64,000 nucleotides of DNA, taken from positions 1,113,562 through 1,177,561 of the forward strand of contig AP031382.1 in the NCBI GenBank assembly GCA_040371205.1, read 5' to 3'. Of the stretch, positions 33,750 to 41,464 are shown piece after piece. The notes under the pieces were generated by a model. That model ran no database searches and had not been told where the DNA came from. It saw only the letters and a program-made list of their open reading frames with translations. Position 1 is the first letter of the stretch. Every line of letters starts with the position of its first letter. This DNA is from Rhodanobacter sp. GTDB taxonomy: Bacteria > Pseudomonadota > Gammaproteobacteria > Xanthomonadales > Rhodanobacteraceae. Both the position numbers and the translations under genes were made by a program.

Positions 33750-34808
33750 ATGGAATTGTTCGAACCCCTCCCGCAGCGCGGCCTGAGCCTGCGCAACCGC
33801 ATCGTGGTGTCGCCGATGTGCCAGTACTCGGCCGTCGACGGCATGCCCGACCACTGGCATCTGGTGCATCTGGGCAGCCGTGCGGTGGGCGGCGCCGCCG
33901 CGGTGATCGCCGAGGCCTCGGCGGTGTCGGCGCAAGGCCGCATCTCGCCGGGCGACACCGGCATCTGGAACGACGCACAGGCGGCGGCATGGCGGCCGAT
34001 CACGGACTTCATCACCGCACAGGGTGCGGTGCCCGGCGTGCAACTCGCGCACGCGGGCCGCAAGGCCAGCGCGCAGCGGCCCTGGGATGGCGGCGGATCG
34101 CTCGCCGCGGAACAGGGCGCGTGGACGACGGTGGCGCCGTCGGCGCTGCCGTTCGACGCCGGCTGGCACGTCCCGGTGGCGTTGGATGCGGCGGGCATCC
34201 GCCAGGCGATCGCCGATTTCCGCGCGGCCGCGCAACGCGCGCTGGCGGCCGGTTTCAAGCTGGTCGAATTGCATGCCGCGCACGGCTACCTGCTGCATCA
34301 GTTCCTGTCGCCGCTGAGCAACCGGCGCGAGGACGAATACGGCGGCAGCTTCGAGAACCGCACGCGGCTGGTGCGCGAGGTGGTGTCCGCCGTGCGCGGG
34401 GTGTGGCCGGCGGACCTGCCGTTGTGGCTGCGCATCTCGGCCACCGATTGGGCCGAGGGCGGCTGGGATGCGGAGCAGAGCGTGCAACTGGCGCGCGAGG
34501 TCAAGGCACTGGGCGTGGATCTCGTCGATGTCTCCAGCGGCGGCCTGCTGCCGCACGTGAAGATTCCGCTCGGGCCGGGCTACCAGGTGCCGTTCGCCGC
34601 ACGCATCCGCCGCGAGGCGGGCATCGCCACCGGTGCGGTGGGCCTGATCACCGAGGCGAAGCAAGCGGGCGACATCGTGGCGAACGGCGAGGCCGACGTG
34701 GTGCTGATCGCCCGCGAGAGCCTGCGCGACCCGTATTTCCCGCGCCGCGCTGCGAAAGAACTGGGTGCATCGCTGGACGCGCCGTTGCAATATCAACGCG
34801 CCTGGTGA
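33750..34808 (+). CDS. NADPH dehydrogenase NamA/YqjM-like old yellow enzyme
   Basis: A 352-residue FMN ene-reductase that reduces electrophilic alkenes with NADPH. The N-terminal RNRIVVSPMCQYSA contains the Cys that tunes FMN in the YqjM subclass. Substrate-binding His pairs lie in HAAHGYLLHQFLSPLSNRR, and the Tyr/Arg interface residues near LQYQRAW at the C-terminus also match YqjM. The natural substrate is unknown. It is 13 bases from the downstream pirin gene, so the two are likely co-transcribed. Confidence 0.92.
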   Translation: MELFEPLPQRGLSLRNRIVVSPMCQYSAVDGMPDHWHLVHLGSRAVGGAAAVIAEASAVSAQGRISPGDTGIWNDAQAAAWRPITDFITAQGAVPGVQLAHAGRKASAQRPWDGGGSLAAEQGAWTTVAPSALPFDAGWHVPVALDAAGIRQAIADFRAAAQRALAAGFKLVELHAAHGYLLHQFLSPLSNRREDEYGGSFENRTRLVREVVSAVRGVWPADLPLWLRISATDWAEGGWDAEQSVQLAREVKALGVDLVDVSSGGLLPHVKIPLGPGYQVPFAARIRREAGIATGAVGLITEAKQAGDIVANGEADVVLIARESLRDPYFPRRAAKELGASLDAPLQYQRAW

Positions 34809-34821
34809 ACGAGGAAGAACG

Positions 34822-35691
34822 ATGGACGCGTCACCCATCTTGATCGACGGTCGCCGGCACGATCTCGGCGACGGCTTCAGCGTGCGCCGGCTGTTGCCGG
34901 TGCTCGAAGCGCGCCACGTGGGGCCGTTCGTGTTCTACGACCACATGGGGCCGGTGGACTTCGCGCCCGGCAAAGGCATGGACGTGCGCCCGCATCCGCA
35001 CATCGGGCTGGCCACGGTGACCTGGCTGTTCGACGGCAGCATCCGTCATCGCGACAGCCTGGGCAGCCTCGCCGACATTCGGCCCGGCGCGGTGAACTGG
35101 ATGACCGCCGGCCGCGGCATCGTGCACTCCGAGCGCACGCCGCCGGACGTGCGCGCCGCAGGCCAGCGCCTGCACGGTATCCAGGTGTGGGTGGCGCTGC
35201 CGCGCGAGCATGCGGAAGTGGCGCCGGAGTTCCATCATCACGAGGCGCACGCGCTGCCGCGCATCCGCCAGCCGGGCGTCGAACTGGTGCTGATCGCCGG
35301 CACCGGCTGGGGCGAAGCCTCGCCGGTGAAGGTGTACGCGCCGATGTTCTTCGCCGAGGCGCATCTCGATGCCGGCGCCGAACTGACGATGCCGGCGGAG
35401 CATGCCGAACACGGCGTGCACGTGATCGAGGGCGAGCTGACCTGGGGCGAACTGGCCCTGGCCGCGGGGCAGATGGCCGTGCAGTCCGGTGCCGCACCCG
35501 CTCTCAGGGCACGCCATGCCAGCCGCGTGATGCTGTTCGGCGGCGCGCCGTTGGACGGCGAGCGGCGCCTGTGGTGGAACTTCGTCGCCGCCGACGAGGC
35601 GCGCATCGAGCAGGCCAAGGCCGATTGGCGCGCGGGACGTTTCCCGAAGGTGCCCGGCGACGATCAGGAATTCATCCCGCTGCCGGGTTGA
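34822..35691 (+). CDS. Pirin family protein
   Basis: A 289-residue bicupin. The metal-binding motif HPHIGLATVTWLFDG lies near residue 58, with further His in RGIVHSE. Bacterial pirins include quercetin dioxygenases and proteins that bind other enzymes; the activity here is unknown. It is preceded by GAGGAAG at good spacing and follows the old-yellow-enzyme gene closely. The DUF962 gene starts 10 bases downstream, so a three-gene unit is likely. Confidence 0.92.
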   Translation: MDASPILIDGRRHDLGDGFSVRRLLPVLEARHVGPFVFYDHMGPVDFAPGKGMDVRPHPHIGLATVTWLFDGSIRHRDSLGSLADIRPGAVNWMTAGRGIVHSERTPPDVRAAGQRLHGIQVWVALPREHAEVAPEFHHHEAHALPRIRQPGVELVLIAGTGWGEASPVKVYAPMFFAEAHLDAGAELTMPAEHAEHGVHVIEGELTWGELALAAGQMAVQSGAAPALRARHASRVMLFGGAPLDGERRLWWNFVAADEARIEQAKADWRAGRFPKVPGDDQEFIPLPG

Positions 35692-35701
35692 GGAGACCGA
35701 G

Positions 35702-36004
35702 ATGGCCGAATTCGCCAGCTTTCGCGCGTTCTATCCCTATTACCTTGGCGAGCACCGCAACCGATTGTGCCGGCGCTGGCATTTCGTCGGCAGCACCCTG
35801 GTGCTGCTGGTTGTGCTGCTGGCCGTGACCAGCGGACGGCTGGCGTGGCTGTGGCTGCTGCCGCTGGCCGGCTACGGTTGCGCGTGGATCGGCCATTTCG
35901 TCTACGAGAAGAACCGTCCGGCCACCTTCCGCCACCCGTTCTACAGCCTGCTGGGCGACTGGGTGATGTATGCGCAGATGCTGCGCGGCAAGGTCAGCTT
36001 CTAG
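35702..36004 (+). CDS. Mpo1-like / DUF962 membrane protein
   Basis: A 100-residue protein with two membrane helices (about residues 27-45 and 47-65). It has the DUF962 signature WHFVGS, GHFVYEKNRPATFRHP and SLLGDWVMY. Yeast Mpo1 of this family is an iron dioxygenase acting on 2-hydroxy fatty acids, with ligands among these His residues. A link to LpxO-made 2-hydroxy acids is tempting but only speculation. Its last four bases overlap the end of the convergent cytochrome gene. Confidence 0.88.
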   Translation: MAEFASFRAFYPYYLGEHRNRLCRRWHFVGSTLVLLVVLLAVTSGRLAWLWLLPLAGYGCAWIGHFVYEKNRPATFRHPFYSLLGDWVMYAQMLRGKVSF

Positions 36005-36390
36005 CGGTATTTCTGGTGGCAGTCCTGGCAGGCATCGCCCACCGGCTTGAGCGCCGTTGTCAATGCTGCACAGGTGGCCGGGGCGGACGCGACGGCTTGC
36101 TGCAGACTGGCCTGCAGTTTGTTAGCGGCGGCGGTGAAGCCCGCGTCCGCGTTGCCGAAGGTCGGCACGATGTCGGTGGCGGTGGACTGCAGGCGCAACA
36201 GATGCGGCTGGATCTTCGCCGCATCGCATTGCTGCGCCTTGATCGCCTGCTTGAGCCCGCCCATGTGGTAGCCCATGGTGTGCATCACCGCCTCGGGCAT
36301 GGGGTTGCGCGCGGCGAGCGCGGTCATCACTTGGGCGGTGCCGATCACGCCAATGGCCAGGCCGAGCAGGATCAGTAGGGCTGCACGCAT
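36001..36390 (-). CDS. Cytochrome c'-type (class II) protein, membrane-anchored or secreted
   Basis: A 129-residue protein with one N-terminal hydrophobic segment (about residues 4-24) and a C-terminal heme site CQDCH directly followed by QKYR. This is the position used by cytochrome c' and c-556 four-helix bundles. The helices between contain typical spacing (HTMGYHMGGLKQAIKA). The N-terminal part looks like an uncleaved anchor or a signal peptide. Its redox partner is unknown; it is a single gene convergent with the DUF962 gene. Confidence 0.85.
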   Translation of the reverse strand: MRAALLILLGLAIGVIGTAQVMTALAARNPMPEAVMHTMGYHMGGLKQAIKAQQCDAAKIQPHLLRLQSTATDIVPTFGNADAGFTAAANKLQASLQQAVASAPATCAALTTALKPVGDACQDCHQKYR

Positions 36391-36470
36391 CGCGGGGACT
36401 CGTCGTGGAGATACGGCGAGGATAACCCGCGCGGCGATAGAATCTCGCGTCCTGCAGCAAGGCCGTACCC

Positions 36471-37265
36471 ATGAGCGACACCGCATTTCCCCACGAACGT
36501 TTCGCCGGCATCGAGCGCCTGTACGGCGCGGGCAGCGTGGCAAGGCTGGCGCAGCGCCACGTGTGCGTGGTGGGCGTGGGCGGCGTGGGCTCGTGGGCGG
36601 CCGAGGCGCTGGCGCGCAGCGGGGTGGGGCGGCTCACCCTGATCGACGCCGACGAGGTCTGCGTCTCCAACACCAACCGCCAGATGCATGCGCTGGACGG
36701 CGAGTTCGGCAAGCCCAAGGTGGGCGTGATGGCGGCGCGGCTGCATGCGATCAACCCGGCGCTGCGGCTGGAAGGGATCGAGCGCTTCCTCACCACCTCC
36801 ACGCTGGACGAACTGCTGGACCGCGGCTACGACGCGGTGCTGGACGCCTGCGACGCGTTCCGCGTGAAGCTGGAGATGATCGCCTGGTGCCGCCGCCGCA
36901 AGCTGCCCATCGTCAGCGTGGGCTCGGCCGGCGGGCGCACCGATCCCACCCAGATCCGCGTGCGCGACCTCTCGCGCACCGAGCACGATGCGATGTTCAG
37001 CCTGATCCGCAAGAAGCTCCGCACGGATTTCAATTTTCCGCGCAACCCGGATCGCTATTTCGGCGTCTCGGCGGTGTACTCGCTGCAGAACGTGCAGTAC
37101 CCGCAGCCCGACGGCAGCGTGTGCGGCAACCGGCCGCCCGGCGGCGATGCGCTCAACCTCGCTTGCGGCGGCGGGCTCGGTGCGGCCACGCACGTGACCG
37201 GTGCGTTTGCATTCGCGGCAGTCGGCAAGGTGATCGAGAAGCTGCTGCAGGCCGATCAGGACTGA
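36471..37265 (+). CDS. tcdA: tRNA threonylcarbamoyladenosine dehydratase
   Basis: E1-like enzyme that converts t6A37 in tRNA to its cyclic form using ATP. The 264-residue protein has the Rossmann loop GVGGVGSWAAEALARSG, IDADEVCVSNTNRQ, and SVGSAGGRTDPTQIRV, all typical of TcdA/CsdL. Length matches E. coli TcdA (268 aa). The start at 36471 is 80 bases from the divergent cytochrome gene. It overlaps the end of the convergent diguanylate cyclase gene by ten bases. Confidence 0.94.
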   Translation: MSDTAFPHERFAGIERLYGAGSVARLAQRHVCVVGVGGVGSWAAEALARSGVGRLTLIDADEVCVSNTNRQMHALDGEFGKPKVGVMAARLHAINPALRLEGIERFLTTSTLDELLDRGYDAVLDACDAFRVKLEMIAWCRRRKLPIVSVGSAGGRTDPTQIRVRDLSRTEHDAMFSLIRKKLRTDFNFPRNPDRYFGVSAVYSLQNVQYPQPDGSVCGNRPPGGDALNLACGGGLGAATHVTGAFAFAAVGKVIEKLLQADQD

Positions 37266-38617
37266 TCGCCGGCCTCGTCTGCGGCAGCGGTCTGGGTGCG
37301 GTTGCCGCCGGCCTTTTTCGCCCGGTACATCGACCGGTCGGCGGCACGGCTCAAGGGTTCGGTGCTGTCGCCGTCCAGCGGGAAGGTGGCCACGCCGATG
37401 CTGGCCGAGACGCGAATCATCTGTCCCTGCAGTAGGAAGGTGCGGCCCAGCGTTGCGCGGATGCGCTCCGCGACCTCGACCGCGTGCGCGGGCTGGGCCA
37501 GCGTGTTGAGCAGCACGACGAACTCGTCGCCGCCGATGCGCGCCGCGGTGTCGTCTTCGCGCAGGCAGCCGCGGATACGGGCGGCGACTTCGCAGAGCAG
37601 CAGGTCGCCGACGGCGTGGCCATGGATGTCGTTGACCTGCTTGAAGCCGTCCAGGTCGATGTAGAGCAGGGCCGCCAGCGTTCCGGTGTGCGCGGCCTTC
37701 AACAGCGTGGCCTGCAGGCGATTGTGGAACAGGGTGCGGTTGGGCAGGTCGGTCAACGGGTCGTGCAGGGCGAGATGGTGCAACTGGGTCTGGTCCTGCT
37801 TGCGTTCGATCACCGTGCCCAACTGGGTGGCGACGAACTCCAGCAGCTCGGCATCGGCCTTGCTGTGATTCGACTGCCCCGGACGCTCCACCACCAGCGC
37901 ACCGACCGGATTCTCTTTCGCATAGAGCGGCACGCCGAGCCACTGCGAGCCCCCGGCGGCCGATTGCACGGCCTTGTTGTGGCGGATCACGTCGGCGGCG
38001 AGGCTTCCGGCCGTGGGCGGCGCCTCGCCGCCGCAGGCCGCGTAGGGGACTTCCAGCTTGCCGTCGGCCGGGTTGCGCAGGGCGACGATGAAGCTCGCCA
38101 TGGGCAGGATGTCTTCGACGATCCGGTGCACCTGCCCGAACACGGCGGAGAGGTCCTGCGCCGCGTGCACCGTTCCGGCGATCGCATGCAGCGCCAGCCG
38201 CATCGACTCGGCGCGCTTGGGTTCGGTGATGTCGTGGGCGACGGCGATCCGTACCCGTTCGTCTTCCGACCAGCGCGCCGTCCACATGACATGCACGATC
38301 TGCCCGTCCTTGCGCACGTAGCGGTTCTGGAAGTTCGAGGCGTGCTCGCCCGCCATGATCGCGGCGGCAGTGCGCAGGGTCAGCTCCCGGTCCTCGGGGT
38401 GCACCAGCTCGATCATCCGCCGGCCGACCACTTCCTCGGGGGTGTAGCCGAAGATGCGCTCGAAAGCGGCGCTGACGAATACATAGCGCCCTTCCGCGTC
38501 GACGATGCAGACGGCATCCAGCAGCAAGTCGAGGATCTTGCCCAGCGGCGGGGAAAAAGACGTTTCCATGGGGGTCCGGTGCGTCGCGACATTCGTGTCG
38601 GAATCGGGAAAGCACAT
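37256..38617 (-). CDS. Diguanylate cyclase with PAS and GAF domains
   Basis: A 453-residue predicted cytoplasmic c-di-GMP synthase. A PAS domain spans about residues 30-140, a GAF domain about 155-285, and the GGDEF domain about 290-445. The active site is canonical (RIGGDEFVVLL), and an inhibitory RxxD I-site (REDD) lies five residues before it, so product inhibition is likely. No membrane segments are seen, so the signal is intracellular. Two starts are possible (38617 or 38569) and neither has a good ribosome-binding site. It is downstream of phaB on the same strand. Confidence 0.92.
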   Translation of the reverse strand: MCFPDSDTNVATHRTPMETSFSPPLGKILDLLLDAVCIVDAEGRYVFVSAAFERIFGYTPEEVVGRRMIELVHPEDRELTLRTAAAIMAGEHASNFQNRYVRKDGQIVHVMWTARWSEDERVRIAVAHDITEPKRAESMRLALHAIAGTVHAAQDLSAVFGQVHRIVEDILPMASFIVALRNPADGKLEVPYAACGGEAPPTAGSLAADVIRHNKAVQSAAGGSQWLGVPLYAKENPVGALVVERPGQSNHSKADAELLEFVATQLGTVIERKQDQTQLHHLALHDPLTDLPNRTLFHNRLQATLLKAAHTGTLAALLYIDLDGFKQVNDIHGHAVGDLLLCEVAARIRGCLREDDTAARIGGDEFVVLLNTLAQPAHAVEVAERIRATLGRTFLLQGQMIRVSASIGVATFPLDGDSTEPLSRAADRSMYRAKKAGGNRTQTAAADEAGDQS

Positions 38618-38694
38618 GGCGTGCCACCGAGTGACGCCTTGGCATCGCCGGGTGCAGGCCGTGATACGCCTGCCCCGGGTCGGCCGCAGGGCAA

Positions 38695-39435
38695 TTACCA
38701 CCCCATGTAGTGCCCGCCGTTGATGGCAAGGTTGGCGCCGGTGATCCAGGCGGCCTCGTCGCCTGTGAAGAAGGCCACGGCATGGGCGATCTCGTCGGGG
38801 CGGCCGAGGCGGCCCACCGGGATCTGCGCCACGATCTTGGCGCGCACGTCCTCGGGCACCGCCATCACCATGTCGGTGCCCACGTAGCCGGGCGAGACGG
38901 TATTGACGGTGATGCCGAACTTGGCGTTCTCCTGCGCCAGCGAGATGGTGAAGCCGTGCATGCCGGCCTTGGCGGCGGCGTAGTTGGCCTGGCCGTACTG
39001 GCCTTTCTGGCCGTTGATCGAGCTGATCTGCACGATGCGGCCCCACTTACGGTCGCGCATGCTTTCGATGACGGGGCGAGTGACGTTGAAGCAGGCGTTG
39101 AGGTTGGTGTTCAGCACCTCGGTCCACTGCTGGTAGCTCATCTTGTGGAAGGTGGTGTCGCGGGTGATGCCGGCGTTGTTGACCAGGATGTCCACCGGGC
39201 CGCACTGGCGGGCGATCTCCTGGATCATGGTCTCGCTGGAGGCCGGGTCGGAGACGTCGCCCGATACCATGCATACCTCGATGCCCTCGTCGGCCATGGC
39301 CTTGCGCCACGCTTCGGCCTTTTCCGCGTTGCGGTAGTTGGTGGCGACGCGATGCCCCTGCCGGGCGAGGTAGCGCACGATGGCGCTGCCGATCCCGCCC
39401 GTGCCACCCGTGACCAAAGCCGTGCGTTGCGTCAT
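38695..39435 (-). CDS. phaB: Acetoacetyl-CoA reductase
   Basis: NADPH-dependent SDR that makes (R)-3-hydroxybutyryl-CoA for polyhydroxybutyrate. The 246-residue protein has VTGGTGGIGSAI, NNAGITRD, and the catalytic Ser/Tyr/Lys in ISSINGQKGQYGQANYAAAKAG. These are nearly the sequence of PhaB proteins, and FabG-like reductases are less similar at this site. No phaC or phaA gene is in the window. It is followed on the same strand by the diguanylate cyclase, with 77 bases between. Confidence 0.9.
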   Translation of the reverse strand: MTQRTALVTGGTGGIGSAIVRYLARQGHRVATNYRNAEKAEAWRKAMADEGIEVCMVSGDVSDPASSETMIQEIARQCGPVDILVNNAGITRDTTFHKMSYQQWTEVLNTNLNACFNVTRPVIESMRDRKWGRIVQISSINGQKGQYGQANYAAAKAGMHGFTISLAQENAKFGITVNTVSPGYVGTDMVMAVPEDVRAKIVAQIPVGRLGRPDEIAHAVAFFTGDEAAWITGANLAINGGHYMGW

Positions 39436-39518
39436 GTCGAATCTCCGTGAATGGGATGGCGGGCGCATGGCGCGACGATCGGCGACCGGCGTCGGCCCAC
39501 TGGATGATTTATAACCGC

Positions 39519-40382
39519 TCAGCCGGCAAAGCAACCGCTGCGTTGCGGCATGCGCGCGGGATCGAAGCGGCGCAGGGCCGCGTCGAGCATCGCGGATGGC
39601 TCGGCGATGCCGTCAGGTGCCGGCTGGCCGAGGAAATCCAGTGCGCGCCGCAATGCCGGCAACGGGTCGCCGGGGTCCACCGGCACGGCTTGCGACGACT
39701 TCGACAATTTGCGTCCGTGTTCGTTCAGCGCCAAGGGCAGGTGCAGATAGCGTGGCGTGGGCAGGTCGAGCAGGCGTTGCAGGTGGATCTGCCGCGGCGT
39801 GGAGTCGAGCAGGTCGCAGCCGCGCACCACCTCGGTGATGCCCTGGTGGGCGTCGTCCACCACGCAGGCGAGCTGGTAGGAATACAGGCCTTCGACGCGG
39901 CGTATCACGAAGTCGCCCGCGGCCTCGCGCAGGTTCTGCCGCTGCGGGCCTTGCAGGACGTCGTCGAAGGCGATTTCGATATCCGGCGTGCGCAGCCGCC
40001 AGGCGGGCTCGCGGTTCGCATCGGGCGCGCTGGTGCAACGTCCGTCACGGTGCAGCCCGGCGGCGGCCAGTCCGCTGCGGCTGCACCAGCAGGGGAAGAC
40101 CGCGTCCCTTTCGCGCAGCCGGGCGAAGGCGGCGTCGTAGGCGGCGCGGCGCCGCGACTGGTAGAGCGCCGGCTCGTCCCCGCTGAGTCCGAACGCCGGC
40201 AGCGCGGCGAGGATGGCGGCGGCCGAACCGGGAACCTCGCGCGGCGGGTCGAGGTCTTCCATCCGCAGCAGCCAGCGGCCGCCGGCCTGCCGTGCGCACA
40301 GCCAGCTGCCGACGGCGGCGACCAGCGAGCCGAAGTGCAGCAGGCCGGTGGGCGAGGGGGCGAAGCGTCCGCGGTAATCCAT
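39519..40382 (-). CDS. gluQ: Glutamyl-Q tRNA(Asp) synthetase
   Basis: A truncated glutamyl-tRNA synthetase paralogue that attaches glutamate to queuosine in tRNA-Asp. The 287-residue protein starts MDYRGRFAPSPTGLLHFGS, where HFGS is the HIGH-type motif. It has a zinc-type cysteine set (CWCSR and CTSAP) and KLSKS as the KMSKS-type motif. It lacks the anticodon-binding domain, as expected. It is upstream of phaB on the same strand and divergent from htpX. Confidence 0.95.
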   Translation of the reverse strand: MDYRGRFAPSPTGLLHFGSLVAAVGSWLCARQAGGRWLLRMEDLDPPREVPGSAAAILAALPAFGLSGDEPALYQSRRRAAYDAAFARLRERDAVFPCWCSRSGLAAAGLHRDGRCTSAPDANREPAWRLRTPDIEIAFDDVLQGPQRQNLREAAGDFVIRRVEGLYSYQLACVVDDAHQGITEVVRGCDLLDSTPRQIHLQRLLDLPTPRYLHLPLALNEHGRKLSKSSQAVPVDPGDPLPALRRALDFLGQPAPDGIAEPSAMLDAALRRFDPARMPQRSGCFAG

Positions 40383-40500
40383 TCGCGGAAGTCTGCCTGT
40401 CGGCAGGCCTGCTGGCGAGTGGGGCGCACGGTTGAAAATCCGTGGCGTTGCCTACACTAGATGCCCCGAGTCCGACTTCGTGACTGCCAAAGAGACAGCC

Positions 40501-41394
40501 ATGCGCCGCATCGTCCTTTTCCTCGGTACCAACCTCGCCGTGCTGTTCCTGCTCGGCATCGTCTGCCACCTGCTGGGCGTGGACCGGATGCAGGCCGCCC
40601 AGGGCTTCGGCGGCAGCACTGGCCTGCTGGTCTTTGCCGCCGTGTTCGGCATGGGCGGCGCCTTCATCTCGCTGGCCATGTCGAAGTGGATGGCCAAGAT
40701 GAGCACCGGTGCGCGGGTAATCGAGCAGCCGGCCAACGAGGCCGAGCGCTGGTTGCTGGACACCGTGCGCCGCCACGCGCAGAACGCCGGCATTGGCATG
40801 CCCGAGGTGGCGGTCTACGACGCGCCGGAGATGAACGCCTTCGCCACCGGCATGACGAAGAACAGCTCGATGGTGGCGGTGAGCACCGGCTTGCTGCAGC
40901 AGATGGACCGCGAGCAGGTCGCCGCGGTGCTCGGTCACGAGATCGGCCACATCGCCAATGGCGACATGGTGACCATGACCCTGATCCAGGGCGTGCTGAA
41001 CACGCTGGTGATCCTGGCCGCCCGCGTGGTGGGACGGCTGGTGGACAGCTGGCTGTCCGGCGGCCGCGACGACAACCGCGGCGGCAGCGGCATCGGCTAC
41101 TTCGTCACCGTGATGGTGCTGCAACTGGTGTTCGGCCTGTTCGCCTCGATGATCGTGATGGCCTTCTCGCGCTGGCGCGAATTCCACGCCGATGCCGCCG
41201 GCGCCAAGCTGGCCGGCCGCGGCGCGATGATTTCCGCGCTGCAGCGGTTGCAGGCGGGGCATGGCGAGAACTCGCTGCCCAAGACGCTGGCTGCGTTCGG
41301 CATCTCCGACCGCATGGGCAGCGGCTTGCAGCGCCTGTTCATGAGCCACCCGCCGCTGGAAGAACGCATCGCGGCGCTGCAGAACGCCGGTTAA
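40501..41394 (+). CDS. htpX: Membrane zinc metalloprotease HtpX
   Basis: Inner-membrane M48 protease that degrades misfolded membrane proteins. The 297-residue protein has two N-terminal membrane helices, the zinc site HEIGH at 146-150, two more helices (about 195-225), and the third ligand Glu in REFHADAAGA. Upstream, GTTGAAA at 40431-40437 resembles a heat-shock sigma-32 -35 box, but the -10 match is poor. It is followed by htpG after a 70-base gap holding two TCC-loop hairpins. Confidence 0.95.
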   Translation: MRRIVLFLGTNLAVLFLLGIVCHLLGVDRMQAAQGFGGSTGLLVFAAVFGMGGAFISLAMSKWMAKMSTGARVIEQPANEAERWLLDTVRRHAQNAGIGMPEVAVYDAPEMNAFATGMTKNSSMVAVSTGLLQQMDREQVAAVLGHEIGHIANGDMVTMTLIQGVLNTLVILAARVVGRLVDSWLSGGRDDNRGGSGIGYFVTVMVLQLVFGLFASMIVMAFSRWREFHADAAGAKLAGRGAMISALQRLQAGHGENSLPKTLAAFGISDRMGSGLQRLFMSHPPLEERIAALQNAG

Positions 41395-41399
41395 TGGGT

Positions 41400-41443
41400 G
41401 CGCTCCTCCGTGAGCGCAAAGAACAAACCGGCGTCCGTGCCGG
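41400..41443. repeat. Two TCC-loop hairpins between htpX and htpG
   Basis: The first hairpin (41400-41417) has arms GCGCTC/GAGCGC around CTCCGT. The second (41428-41443) has CCGGCG/TGCCGG around TCCG. The linker is AAAGAACAAA and the tail is ACTTTTC. This is the same order of hairpin, A-rich linker, hairpin and T-rich tail as in the array at 32677-32785. Confidence 0.65.
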
Positions 41444-41464
41444 ACTTTTCGAGAAGCCAAATCC

